Source of the DNA: DATLFS01 sp035540935
GTDB taxonomy: Bacteria > Actinomycetota > CADDZG01 > WHSQ01
Direction of reading: 5' to 3'
NCBI GenBank assembly: GCA_035540935.1
Contig: DATLFS010000063.1
Coordinates: 1-47,725, forward strand
Length of the DNA stretch: 47,725 nt
The notes under the pieces are model-generated. The model ran no database searches, was not told where the DNA came from, and was given only the letters and a program-made list of their open reading frames with translations. The translations under genes and the position numbers were made by a program. Positions 14,532-22,050 of this stretch are shown here, one piece after another (the first letter of the stretch is position 1; every line of letters begins with the position of its first letter).

Positions 14532-15374
14532 ATGATCTGCCGTTTGCGAGCAGTTTTGGTCGTAGCGATCCTGACGCTTGTTGTTCTCGTGCCGGCAGCT
14601 GACGCGGGGCCAGAGAGGAAGCCCAGATCCTGGACGGTGCGCGGCTCCGCACCCGCGACCTTCCCATTGACGCTTGAGCGTCCTGTTCGGATCCGCTGCT
14701 GCGGGGTCATCGAGCGCAAGGGAAGGTTCGAGCAGAGCGGATTCTCCGTCGAGTCGAATGGAACATATGCGGGCTTCGCCCTCGAATCGCCGGAGGGGCG
14801 GTTGGTCGTTGGAGGTATCCGGATCCCGGCGATGGATCTGAACGACCGCCAATTTCCGACCGTCGCGGTCCTGGCCGACGGCGGTCGCATCCCGGCGGGG
14901 GAGTACCGCCTTCATCTTCTGACAGATGGACATTCTCGTTTGCGTATCGATGTTCTCGGCGACCGGGACAGACGGCTCGCGCCAACACGACCTACGTGGA
15001 CCGAAGGAAGATTGCTACCTCTCTTGCCTCCGCAAGGTTCACCAGCGGCGCATGGGCGAGAAGCCACGAGGCTCAGGGCGGGAGCGTATGCGGTCCTCGC
15101 GACACACGCGGAAGGACTCGCATTCCAAGCGACGTATCTCGAGCACTGCCTCGTTCCTTCCGACAGCATCTGCGCCGGCTCTCAGGACGGCAGCAGCGAG
15201 CTCTACCGCTGCCCTTTTGACGCCTGCACCGAATCGGGCGGAACACTCGTGACGATCTTCGACCGCGACCACTTCGGCGTCGGAGAGATGGACGCCGTCT
15301 TCACCACCGCAGGAACCGGCGCGACGCTGGCCGCGCACGGCTTCGTGTTGGCTTTCCGTTCTGCTTATCGGTGA
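14532..15374 (+). CDS. Secreted protein of unknown function
   Basis: This 280-residue protein has a clear signal peptide: basic ICRLR, a long hydrophobic core, and a VPAADAG cleavage region near residue 25. The mature part looks beta-rich, with charged loops (GRLVVGGIRIPAMDLNDRQF), and carries six cysteines, including a CC pair and a C-terminal cluster (CLVPSDSICAG, CPFDACTE). No enzyme motif is recognised. It follows the low-GC island by 82 bases, and its own composition is intermediate. ATG 14532 has only a weak ribosome site. Confidence 0.6.
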   Translation: MICRLRAVLVVAILTLVVLVPAADAGPERKPRSWTVRGSAPATFPLTLERPVRIRCCGVIERKGRFEQSGFSVESNGTYAGFALESPEGRLVVGGIRIPAMDLNDRQFPTVAVLADGGRIPAGEYRLHLLTDGHSRLRIDVLGDRDRRLAPTRPTWTEGRLLPLLPPQGSPAAHGREATRLRAGAYAVLATHAEGLAFQATYLEHCLVPSDSICAGSQDGSSELYRCPFDACTESGGTLVTIFDRDHFGVGEMDAVFTTAGTGATLAAHGFVLAFRSAYR

Positions 15375-15399
15375 ACCGCCAGGATCTCTCTGCGCGTTC

Positions 15400-15639
15400 C
15401 TAGAGGTGGACGACGGGGCAGGTCAGGGTGCGGGTGATCCCATCGACGGCCTGGATCTTCGCCACCACCAGCTTTCCGAGGTCGTCGACGTTCGTGGCGC
15501 TCGCCCTGACGATGACGTCGTAGGGACCGGTCACGTCCTCGGCCGCGTCCACGCCGTCGATCTCGCGGACCTCCTTGGCGACCTGTGCAGCCTTCCCCAC
15601 TTCCGTTTGGATCAGGATGTACGCCATGACTTGTGCCAC
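15400..15639 (-). CDS. Stand-alone Lrp/AsnC ligand-binding (RAM) domain protein
   Basis: This 79-residue protein consists only of the RAM domain: AYILIQTEVGKAAQVAKEV, then the glycine-containing core VTGPYDVIVRASATNVDDLG, then KIQAVDGITRTLT. There is no helix-turn-helix, so it does not bind DNA by itself. Such proteins form decamers that bind small ligands such as amino acids. The GTG start at 15639 is favoured by GAGGAGGG six bases upstream; ATG 15627 is an alternative. TAGACT on this strand at 15704-15709 is a likely -10. Confidence 0.85.
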   Translation of the reverse strand: MAQVMAYILIQTEVGKAAQVAKEVREIDGVDAAEDVTGPYDVIVRASATNVDDLGKLVVAKIQAVDGITRTLTCPVVHL

Positions 15640-15703
15640 TCTCGCCCTCCTCGGTCGAACGATGACGACTCCCCTCGCGCCATGCGAGGCGGGAACGGCG
15701 GCG

Positions 15704-15709
15704 AGTCTA
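15704..15709 (-). promoter_or_regulatory. -10 element TAGACT of the RAM-domain gene
   Basis: TAGACT on the minus strand lies 64 bases upstream of GTG 15639 and matches the TANNNT pattern. The remaining leader contains a strong ribosome site. Confidence 0.4.
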
Positions 15710-15756
15710 CCTATCGAAGCATCGCGGCGCGCCGCCGTCGTCCGTGAGGGATTGGG

Positions 15757-15762
15757 TAGGCT
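15757..15762 (+). promoter_or_regulatory. -10 element TAGGCT of pckA
   Basis: TAGGCT lies 51 bases upstream of the pckA ATG in the divergent gap and matches the TAGGNT elements before HU, gap, rpsP and the BlaI-type gene. The leader carries AGGAG before the start. Confidence 0.5.
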
Positions 15763-15813
15763 CTGGTCCTTCCGGTCACCGCGGAGCCTCTGCGAACACT
15801 AGGAGACCACGAC

Positions 15814-17388
15814 ATGGCTGCAGGCGACCTGGCGGGCATCGCGCCGGGCACCGTTCATCGCAATCCCAGCGCGCCCGAATTGGTCGAGCACGCCGTCCGG
15901 CGGGGGGAAGCCACTCTCGCCGCGAACGGCGCTCTGGTGACCGAGACGGGGGCACGCACGGGCAGGTCACCCGCCGATCGGTTCTTCGTCTCGCACGGCG
16001 AGGCGAAGCAGAGGATCGACTGGGGCGCGGTCAACAAGCCGGTGGAGGCATCGACCTTCGACGCCTTGTTCGGGAAGGTGAGGGACCATCTCGAGGGACG
16101 CGAGCTGTTCGTCATCGACGGGTACGTGGGCGCCGATCCGGACCATTCGATCCGACTGCGCGTCGTCACGGAGCTGGCGTGGCATGCACTCTTCGGCCTC
16201 CAGCTCTTCCGGCGGCCCGGCCGCGACGAGTTGCAGGACTTCGAGCCCGACTTCACCGTCGTCTCGGCGCCGACCTTCAGCGCGGTTCCCCAGCGGGACG
16301 GCACGCAGTCGGACGCCTTCATCGGGCTCGATCTCGAGCGGAAGCAGGTCCTGATCTGCGGGACGCACTACGCCGGTGAGATGAAGAAGTCGATCTTCAC
16401 GTCGGCGAACTATCTCCTTCCGCTCGACGGGGTCCTGCCTATGCATTGCTCGGCCAACCTCGGCGAGCGCGGCGACGTCGCCCTCTTCTTCGGGCTGTCG
16501 GGCACGGGCAAGACGACGCTGTCCGCCGATCCGGCGCGCCGGCTGATCGGCGACGACGAGCACGGGTGGTCGGATAACGGGGTCTTCAACTTCGAAGGTG
16601 GCTGCTACGCCAAGTGCATCAACCTCTCGGCCGAGAAGGAGCCGCAGATCTGGTCGGCGATCCGCTTCGGCTCGGTCGTCGAGAACGTCGTGGTCGATCC
16701 GGTCACGCGCGAGGTCGATTACGACGACGCGACGATCACCGAGAACACGCGGGCCGCCTACCCGCTGGAGTACATCCCCGGCTTCGTCCCCGAGGGGCGC
16801 GCCGGCCATGCCGAGACGATCGTCTTCCTCACCGCCGACGCGTTCGGCGTCCTGCCGCCGATCTCCCGCCTCAGCTCCGACGCGGCGATGTACCACTTCC
16901 TCTCGGGCTTCACGTCGAAGCTCGCCGGGACGGAGGCGGGCGTGGGAAGCGAACCACAGGCGACCTTCTCCACGTGCTTCGGCGCGCCGTTCCTGCCGCT
17001 CAGTCCGAACGTGTACGCCACGATGCTCGGCGAGCGCATCGAGCGCCACGGCGCGCGGGTATTCCTGGTGAACACCGGATGGACCGGGGGACCGTACGGC
17101 GTCGGCTCGAGGATGAGCCTCCCGCACACCCGCGCCATGATCACGGCCGCCACGTCCGGCGAACTCGACGACGTCGAAACCAGGCGGCATCCGATCTTCA
17201 ACCTCGACGTGCCGCTCGAGTGCCCCGGCGTTCCCTCCGAGGTGCTCGACCCGCAGTCGACGTGGGACGACCCCGACGCCTACGAGGTCAAGGCGCGGGA
17301 GCTGGCGCGGATGTTCGCGGAGAACTTCGAGCGATTCGTCGACCTCGTTCCGCCGGAAGTCGCCAAAGCCGGCCCCGCGGCGGACTGA
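15814..17388 (+). CDS. pckA: Phosphoenolpyruvate carboxykinase (ATP)
   Basis: This 524-residue enzyme converts oxaloacetate and ATP to phosphoenolpyruvate and CO2, opening gluconeogenesis. It is the ATP-type: TGARTGRSPADRFFV near the N-terminus, MHCSANLG, the kinase P-loop GLSGTGKTTLSADP near residue 226, and the metal-site segment DDEHGWSDNGVFNFEGGCYA. Length is typical. Many well-known actinobacteria use the unrelated-in-sequence GTP-type enzyme, so the ATP-type is worth noting. It ends three bases from the convergent dodecin gene. Confidence 0.96.
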   Translation: MAAGDLAGIAPGTVHRNPSAPELVEHAVRRGEATLAANGALVTETGARTGRSPADRFFVSHGEAKQRIDWGAVNKPVEASTFDALFGKVRDHLEGRELFVIDGYVGADPDHSIRLRVVTELAWHALFGLQLFRRPGRDELQDFEPDFTVVSAPTFSAVPQRDGTQSDAFIGLDLERKQVLICGTHYAGEMKKSIFTSANYLLPLDGVLPMHCSANLGERGDVALFFGLSGTGKTTLSADPARRLIGDDEHGWSDNGVFNFEGGCYAKCINLSAEKEPQIWSAIRFGSVVENVVVDPVTREVDYDDATITENTRAAYPLEYIPGFVPEGRAGHAETIVFLTADAFGVLPPISRLSSDAAMYHFLSGFTSKLAGTEAGVGSEPQATFSTCFGAPFLPLSPNVYATMLGERIERHGARVFLVNTGWTGGPYGVGSRMSLPHTRAMITAATSGELDDVETRRHPIFNLDVPLECPGVPSEVLDPQSTWDDPDAYEVKARELARMFAENFERFVDLVPPEVAKAGPAAD

Positions 17389-17391
17389 CGA

Positions 17392-17598
17392 TCAGCGGGT
17401 CTCGACGTCGAAGAAGAGCCGGAGCTCGGTGTGGTACTCGGTGATCACCCCGTCTTCGACGACCGCACTGCAGCGAACGACGTCGCACCTCGTGATGTGC
17501 CGGATGGTGCGCGACGCCTCACGCAGCGCCTCGTTGGCGGCTTCTCGCCAGCCGTCCGCGGACACGCCGGTGAGATCGATCGTGTTGATGACCGCCAT
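17392..17598 (-). CDS. Dodecin flavin-binding protein
   Basis: This 68-residue protein forms dodecameric shells that store or buffer flavins. The family pattern is complete: NTIDLTGVSADGWREAANEA with the flavin-stacking tryptophan, then LREASRTIRHI, then a beta-hairpin VVEDGVITEYHTELRLFF. The ATG at 17598 is preceded on its strand by a GGGGGGA ribosome site. Its head is 29 bases from the divergent thiL start. Confidence 0.9.
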   Translation of the reverse strand: MAVINTIDLTGVSADGWREAANEALREASRTIRHITRCDVVRCSAVVEDGVITEYHTELRLFFDVETR

Positions 17599-17627
17599 GT
17601 GTCCCCCCTGCTCGTCCTGAGCGTCTC

Positions 17628-18599
17628 GTGAAGCCCGACCCGCGGCCCACGGTATCCGACGTCGGAGAAGAGACGCTGATCGCCCGGATCACGGGAAGGC
17701 TCGGCGGACCTCCCGCCGGAGAGATCTGGAGCGGCGACGACGCCGCGGTCATCCGCGGCGGTCCGCAGATGGTGCTCACGACCGACATGGTGGTGGAAGG
17801 CGTGGACTTCGAGCGGAGTTATGCGTCGGGGGTGGACGTCGGCTACAAGGCGATCGCGGTGAACGTCTCCGACGTGATCGCGATGGCGGCGCTGCCCGCC
17901 CACGCCGTGTGCGCGGTGGCGTTTCCCCCGCGACTCCCGGCGGAGTGGGTCGACGACCTCACCGACGGCCTCGTGGCGGCCGCGCAGGACTTCGGCGTCG
18001 CCCTCGTCGGAGGCGACGTGGGGCGGGGGTCGGAGGTGATGGTGTCCGTGGCGATGACCGGCATCCCCGCCGGCGCGGCGGCCGTGACGCGGTGGGGCGC
18101 CGCGCCCGGCGACCTCGTGTGCGTGACCGGCGAACTCGGCGCCGCGCGCGCTGGTCTGGAGGCGCTCCGCCGCGGCGCCGTCGACGCGGATGCGACGCTC
18201 CTGCGCGCGCAGCTCCGTCCCTCCCCACCGATCGCCGCGGTGCCCGTCCTGGCGCGCTGGACGCCGACGGCGATGCTGGACCTCTCCGACGGGCTCGCCC
18301 GGGACCTCGGGCGGCTCCTCGACGCCGCGGGGGTCGGTTGCGACGTCGACGCAGAGGGACTGCCGATCGCCGCCGGCGTCGAACGCTACGGCGACCCGCT
18401 CGAGACGGCCGTGGTCGGCGGCGAGGACTACCAGCTCCTGTTCACGATGAGCGAGAGTGTGTGGCACGGCGCGGAACGGGCGCTGGCCGCGGCGGGAACG
18501 CCGGCGCGCCGCATAGGGATGATCACCGCCGGCGACGCGATCGTGGCCGGAAAGCCGCTCGACGAATGGAGGCGACGCTCGTGGGAGCACCTGGCCTGA
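17628..18599 (+). CDS. thiL: Thiamine-monophosphate kinase
   Basis: This 323-residue kinase phosphorylates thiamine monophosphate to the active pyrophosphate. Typical motifs are GEETLIARITGRL, WSGDDAAVI, VEGVDFERSYASGVDVGYKA, NVSDVIAMAALPAHA, VGGDVGRGSEV and DLSDGLARDLGRLL, and VVGGEDYQLLFT lies near the C-terminus. It overlaps the start of thiD, so the two thiamine genes are co-expressed. The GTG start gives normal length; no -10 at leaderless distance was seen. Confidence 0.94.
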   Translation: MKPDPRPTVSDVGEETLIARITGRLGGPPAGEIWSGDDAAVIRGGPQMVLTTDMVVEGVDFERSYASGVDVGYKAIAVNVSDVIAMAALPAHAVCAVAFPPRLPAEWVDDLTDGLVAAAQDFGVALVGGDVGRGSEVMVSVAMTGIPAGAAAVTRWGAAPGDLVCVTGELGAARAGLEALRRGAVDADATLLRAQLRPSPPIAAVPVLARWTPTAMLDLSDGLARDLGRLLDAAGVGCDVDAEGLPIAAGVERYGDPLETAVVGGEDYQLLFTMSESVWHGAERALAAAGTPARRIGMITAGDAIVAGKPLDEWRRRSWEHLA

Positions 18600-19405
18600 G
18601 CCCGGTGGAGGCGATGCCGCGCGCGCTGACGATCGCCGGGTCCGACTCGGGCGGCGGTGCAGGGATCCAGGCCGACCTGAAGACGTTCTTCGCTCTCGGC
18701 TGTCATGGCATGAGCGCGCTGACCGCGCTCACCGCGCAGAACACCGTCGGGGTCAACGCGATCCACGCGGTGCCCGCGGACTTCGTCGTGGCGCAGATCG
18801 ACGCGGTCGTTACCGACATCGGCGTCGACGCCGCCAAGACCGGCATGCTCGCTTCGACCGAGATCGTCGAGGTCGTTGCGGGAGCGGTGCGTGCGCACGG
18901 GATCGAGAACCTGGTGGTCGACCCCGTGTTCGTGGCCAAGAGCCGCGACCGGCTCCTGGAGGAGGAGGCGGTGGACGCGCTTCGCGAGGAGCTGTTCCCG
19001 CTTGCCGCGCTCGTCACGCCGAACCTCCTCGAAGCGGCCGGCTTGACCGGTCGCCCGGAAGCGACCGACCTTCGGGAGATGGGGGAGCAGGCACGCGCGC
19101 TGCTCGAGATGGGGCCGCGCGCCGTGCTGGTGAAAGGCGGTCACCTGCCGGGAGAACGCGCCGTCGACCTCCTCTACGACGGCCGCGAGATGATCGAGAT
19201 CGACGGCCCGCGCTACGCCACGGACGACACGCACGGGACCGGCTGCACGCTCGCCGCCGCGGCGGCGGCCTTCCTCGCCCGCGGGGAGGACCTGCCGGCC
19301 GCGGTTCGGCGCGCGAAGGACTTCGTCTCGGGCGCCATCGCCGCGGGGGTCAGGCTGGGGAAGGGGTACGGCCCGGTGAACCCGGGATGGAAGCTGCCTC
19401 GCTGA
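18581..19405 (+). CDS. thiD: Hydroxymethylpyrimidine/phosphomethylpyrimidine kinase
   Basis: This kinase of about 274 residues phosphorylates HMP and HMP-P for the pyrimidine half of thiamine. Motifs are ALTIAGSDSGGGAGIQADLK, CHGMSALTALTAQNTVGV, MLVKGGHLP-like AVLVKGGHLPGERAVDLL, and the anion-hole motif DDTHGTGCTLAAAAAAFLA with its catalytic aspartate. GTG 18581 has GGAGG eight bases upstream and overlaps thiL by 19 bases. ATG 18614 aligns better with family N-termini but has GGAGG only two bases upstream. The end is three bases from a convergent membrane gene. Confidence 0.93.
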   Translation: MGAPGLSPVEAMPRALTIAGSDSGGGAGIQADLKTFFALGCHGMSALTALTAQNTVGVNAIHAVPADFVVAQIDAVVTDIGVDAAKTGMLASTEIVEVVAGAVRAHGIENLVVDPVFVAKSRDRLLEEEAVDALREELFPLAALVTPNLLEAAGLTGRPEATDLREMGEQARALLEMGPRAVLVKGGHLPGERAVDLLYDGREMIEIDGPRYATDDTHGTGCTLAAAAAAFLARGEDLPAAVRRAKDFVSGAIAAGVRLGKGYGPVNPGWKLPR

Positions 19406-19408
19406 CGC

Positions 19409-20197
19409 TCAGCCGCCGGCCGGCTCCTGCGGCGCCTCCTCGTCCCGTGCCTTCAAGCCGAGGTAGACGACCATCGACACGGCTGCGACGAACGGAAGCA
19501 ACAGCGCGTCGGCCAGCACCTGAGTAGCGACGATCCCGGCGAGCCGGGCCGCGCGCGGGAGAGCGAGCGAGGCCTGGATCAGCATCTCCTTCACGATGCC
19601 GACGCCGAGCGCTACCGTGAAGAGCACGCCCAGGACACGCAGCGTCGAGCCTCTCAGCAGGGAACGAGCGCGAGACAGTGCCTCCTGCAGACGACGCTTC
19701 TCGAGCGAGACGACGAACGCGACGACCGGGGGCCCGTAGAAGAGGGGCATGAACAACAGCACCAGCACAGGCGTGAGGAGCGCGACCCCGCAGAGCGCGA
19801 TCACGGAGGCGAAGAGGCCGGCGGCGAGCATGTCGCGCAGCGGCGGCCGCTCGGCGCGCAGCGCCTCACCGAGCGATGCGCTTCCACCGCGCAGCCGGTC
19901 GACGAAAAGCGGCCCCGACGCGGCGACGCCGACGCTCCCGAAGGTCACGTAGGCGACGGTGGGAAGGAAGAGGAACAGAGCCAGCCTGAGGTTGTCCGAT
20001 TCGATGTTCCGGGCGGCGAGCTGCCCGGCCACGCCCGTCGCGATGCCGAGCGCCGCCACCAGCAGGAACAGCCCGACCAGCGCCGCGAGGGAAACCCGGT
20101 AGAGCCTCCACGCCGCCGCGATGATCCCGGTGAAGCCGGCGTTCGGGTCTATGTCCGGAAGAGGTGGCGCCGCCGAAACGGAAGGATCGTCCTCCAC
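19409..20197 (-). CDS. Polytopic membrane protein, function unknown
   Basis: This 262-residue protein begins with a proline-rich soluble stretch, then about six hydrophobic segments, including LAALVGLFLLVAALGIATGV and LLTPVLVLLFMPLFYGPPVV. The layout, with an amphipathic FTGIIAAAWRLYRVSLAAL segment before the first helix, resembles membrane-domain proteins related to the glycerophosphodiester phosphodiesterase membrane domain, but the family is not certain. The GTG at 20197 starts five bases after the end of the DUF3618-like gene on the same strand, so it may be the last gene of that envelope operon. Confidence 0.7.
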   Translation of the reverse strand: MEDDPSVSAAPPLPDIDPNAGFTGIIAAAWRLYRVSLAALVGLFLLVAALGIATGVAGQLAARNIESDNLRLALFLFLPTVAYVTFGSVGVAASGPLFVDRLRGGSASLGEALRAERPPLRDMLAAGLFASVIALCGVALLTPVLVLLFMPLFYGPPVVAFVVSLEKRRLQEALSRARSLLRGSTLRVLGVLFTVALGVGIVKEMLIQASLALPRAARLAGIVATQVLADALLLPFVAAVSMVVYLGLKARDEEAPQEPAGG

Positions 20198-20202
20198 GCG
20201 CT

Positions 20203-20394
20203 TCAGCCGACGCGGCGCTTCGCGACCCAGCCGAGCACCAGAAGCCCGGCGAGCGCCGCGGCTCCGACCGCGAGCTTCCGCCCGATCTCTCCCGCCTCCA
20301 CCTTGGCCTGGTCTACGAGGAGGTCGACCTTGCGCGCGAGATCTTCTCGGGTGCGCTCGATCTCTGCCTTCGTCTGCTGCGGAGTGGTTCCCAT
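20203..20394 (-). CDS. DUF3618-type small membrane protein
   Basis: This 63-residue protein has the pattern QQTKAEIERTREDLARKVDL, the signature helix of DUF3618, followed by a single membrane helix (LAVGAAALAGLLVLGWVAKR). The ATG at 20394 was chosen because GGAGG lies five bases upstream; the frame is open much further, but over the neighbouring gene. It lies between a membrane gene and a holin-like gene and probably belongs to the same envelope-stress operon. Confidence 0.82.
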   Translation of the reverse strand: MGTTPQQTKAEIERTREDLARKVDLLVDQAKVEAGEIGRKLAVGAAALAGLLVLGWVAKRRVG

Positions 20395-20405
20395 CGACAC
20401 CTCCG

Positions 20406-20828
20406 TCACGGGTTCTTGCGGCCGATGGACTTCGCGAACTCCACGTCGTCCTTGATCGTTTGCTTCGTCATCTCGGCCGAGATCGGCGTGGCCAGCTTCT
20501 TCTTCGCTATCAGCGCGCCGAGCGCGGCCAGCAGGAGGAGGATGCCGGCGCTGGCGAGATCGGCGAGCCAGGTCGCGAGGACGACGTCGAGGCCGTCGCG
20601 GATGGCTAGGAGCAGGAATATGAGCGCGAAGACGCCGACAAGCCCCACGATCCCGAGGATCACGGCTCCCTTCAGCTTCGCCGAGACGGACCTGCCGAGC
20701 TCCTGCTTCGCAAGCTCGACCTCTTTGCGGACGAGTGTCGAGAGGTCCTCCGTGACCTCCTTCATCAGCGCGCCGGCACTCTTCTCGTTGTAGCCGTCGT
20801 GCTGCCTGATCCTCGTGGTGTCGTTCAT
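20406..20828 (-). CDS. Phage-holin-like superfamily III (DUF1469) membrane protein
   Basis: This 140-residue protein has an amphipathic N-terminal helix (VTEDLSTLVRKEVELAKQEL) and two membrane helices (ILGIVGLVGVFALIFLLLAI and ADLASAGILLLLAALGALIA), the arrangement of the PF07332 family. These are chromosomal envelope proteins often paired with DUF3618 and YihY-type genes, not phage lysis genes. It starts at ATG 20828 with GGAGA upstream and lies 11 bases from each neighbour. Confidence 0.8.
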   Translation of the reverse strand: MNDTTRIRQHDGYNEKSAGALMKEVTEDLSTLVRKEVELAKQELGRSVSAKLKGAVILGIVGLVGVFALIFLLLAIRDGLDVVLATWLADLASAGILLLLAALGALIAKKKLATPISAEMTKQTIKDDVEFAKSIGRKNP

Positions 20829-20839
20829 GGCGTCTCCTC

Positions 20840-21736
20840 TCACCTTGTCGAAGATTCTCGCGTCGTTCGGCGCTCGGCAAGGACGGCGTTCAGCTCCGCG
20901 GCCAGGAGCGTGATCTGCGCGAGCAGGTAGCTCGCCACGAGCAGCGCGGCGGCGGTGGCGAAAGCGCCGAAGGTCGCGTTCCTTCCTTCCGCTCCGGCGG
21001 CGACGTAGCGGGCGCCGAAATGCTTGAGCAGCTCGAACGCGACGGCGCCGACGATCGCTCCGGGCAGAACCTCCCGCCATCCTTTGGGAGCCGTCGTCAG
21101 GAACTTGAATGCCGTCATGAAGATGGCGATGTTCAGCGCGAGGGACACCGCTATCCCCGCGACTCCTCCCAAGACCTTCATCGGAGGCGACGCGCCGGAC
21201 GCCGCCACGAGCCACTGGATCCCGGCTCCCAGCGCAACCGTCAAGACGCCGGCGAGCCCGAGGAGCGCGAGCCACCGAAGGGACGCGAGGCGCTTCGAGA
21301 CGAGATTCCCCTCCTGCGAGACGCGATTGATGCGGTTCAGCGCGTGGCCGAGGGCGGCGATCCCGCCCGAGCCGGAATAGAGGGCAAGGAGGAAGCCCAC
21401 GAGTACCAACGCTCCTCGGCGGTCGCGCATCGCCCCGATGGAGTCCTCGGTCAGGACCTGGCTGAGGAGCGGGACGCTCTCGATGCCGGTCTCGAGGAGC
21501 TTCGTCCGCAGTTCCTCTTTGAGGAAGGTCAGGTAGCCGATGAAGGCAGCGGCGAAGATCAGCAGGGGGAAGATCGAGAAGAACGTGTAGTAGGTGAGCG
21601 CCGCCGCGAGGACGCCGCCGTCGTCCTCGGAGAAGCGGCGGAACGTGCGGACGCCGATGTCGACCACCCCGTAACGGGCCCGGGCGCGCTCGACCTCGAG
21701 CTTTGCCCGCGCCGCGAGCCCGCCTTGTTGTCCCAC
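20840..21736 (-). CDS. YihY/BrkB-family membrane protein
   Basis: This 298-residue protein has six membrane segments. The family core is present: SEDDGGVLAAALTYYTFFSI, then FPLLIFAAAFIGYL, a GSGGIAALGHALNRI loop and the C-terminal YLLAQITLLAAELNAVLA. The family was once called ribonuclease BN in error; it is an envelope protein of unclear transport role. It heads the operon with the holin-like and DUF3618 genes. The GTG at 21736 has AACGAT six bases upstream, a poor match to the leaderless pattern. Confidence 0.9.
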   Translation of the reverse strand: MGQQGGLAARAKLEVERARARYGVVDIGVRTFRRFSEDDGGVLAAALTYYTFFSIFPLLIFAAAFIGYLTFLKEELRTKLLETGIESVPLLSQVLTEDSIGAMRDRRGALVLVGFLLALYSGSGGIAALGHALNRINRVSQEGNLVSKRLASLRWLALLGLAGVLTVALGAGIQWLVAASGASPPMKVLGGVAGIAVSLALNIAIFMTAFKFLTTAPKGWREVLPGAIVGAVAFELLKHFGARYVAAGAEGRNATFGAFATAAALLVASYLLAQITLLAAELNAVLAERRTTRESSTR

Positions 21737-21776
21737 GGGAGCATCGTTACCCGGCGCGCCGGGCGCTTAACGGCGG

Positions 21777-21968
21777 CTAGAGAGCCTTCTGGACCTTGTT
21801 GGCCTTGAGGCACTTCGTGCAGACGTTGAGGCGCCGAGGCGCGCCGTTCACCAGCGCTCGGATGCGCTGCACGTTGGGGTTCCAGCGACGGCGGGAACGC
21901 CGGTGCGAGTGAGAGATGTTCATCCCGAAGCCGGGAGTCTTGCCGCAGACGTCACAGACAGAAGACAT
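21777..21968 (-). CDS. rpmB: 50S ribosomal protein L28
   Basis: This 63-residue protein starts SSVCDVCGKTPGFGMNISHS, the standard L28 N-terminus with a CXXC pair. Together with CTKCLKANKVQKAL near the end it completes a four-cysteine zinc-binding set, so this is the zinc (C+) form. NPNVQRIRALVNGAPRRLNV is the central conserved part. The gene is divergent from recG, as in many actinobacteria. A TATCCT element ten bases upstream of the ATG implies a leader of only about three bases. Confidence 0.96.
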   Translation of the reverse strand: MSSVCDVCGKTPGFGMNISHSHRRSRRRWNPNVQRIRALVNGAPRRLNVCTKCLKANKVQKAL

Positions 21969-21978
21969 ACGGCGCAGA

Positions 21979-21984
21979 AGGATA
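21979..21984 (-). promoter_or_regulatory. -10 element TATCCT of rpmB
   Basis: On the minus strand TATCCT ends ten bases before the rpmB ATG. That leaves a leader of about three bases and no room for a ribosome site. Confidence 0.5.
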
Positions 21985-22037
21985 CCAGAGGGGTTGCGGA
22001 CCCCTTCCGGATCCGGGGCGCGGCCCGATCGGGCGAC

Positions 22038-22043
22038 TACCCT
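22038..22043 (+). promoter_or_regulatory. Leaderless -10 element TACCCT of recG
   Basis: TACCCT is followed by exactly seven bases and the GTG start of recG. There is no ribosome site. Confidence 0.6.
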
Positions 22044-22050
22044 GGGCCGG

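Noticed and set aside
20406..20828. Prophage remnant, because of the holin-like protein
   Set aside because: No other phage gene is nearby; this family is commonly chromosomal and paired with DUF3618 and YihY-type genes.
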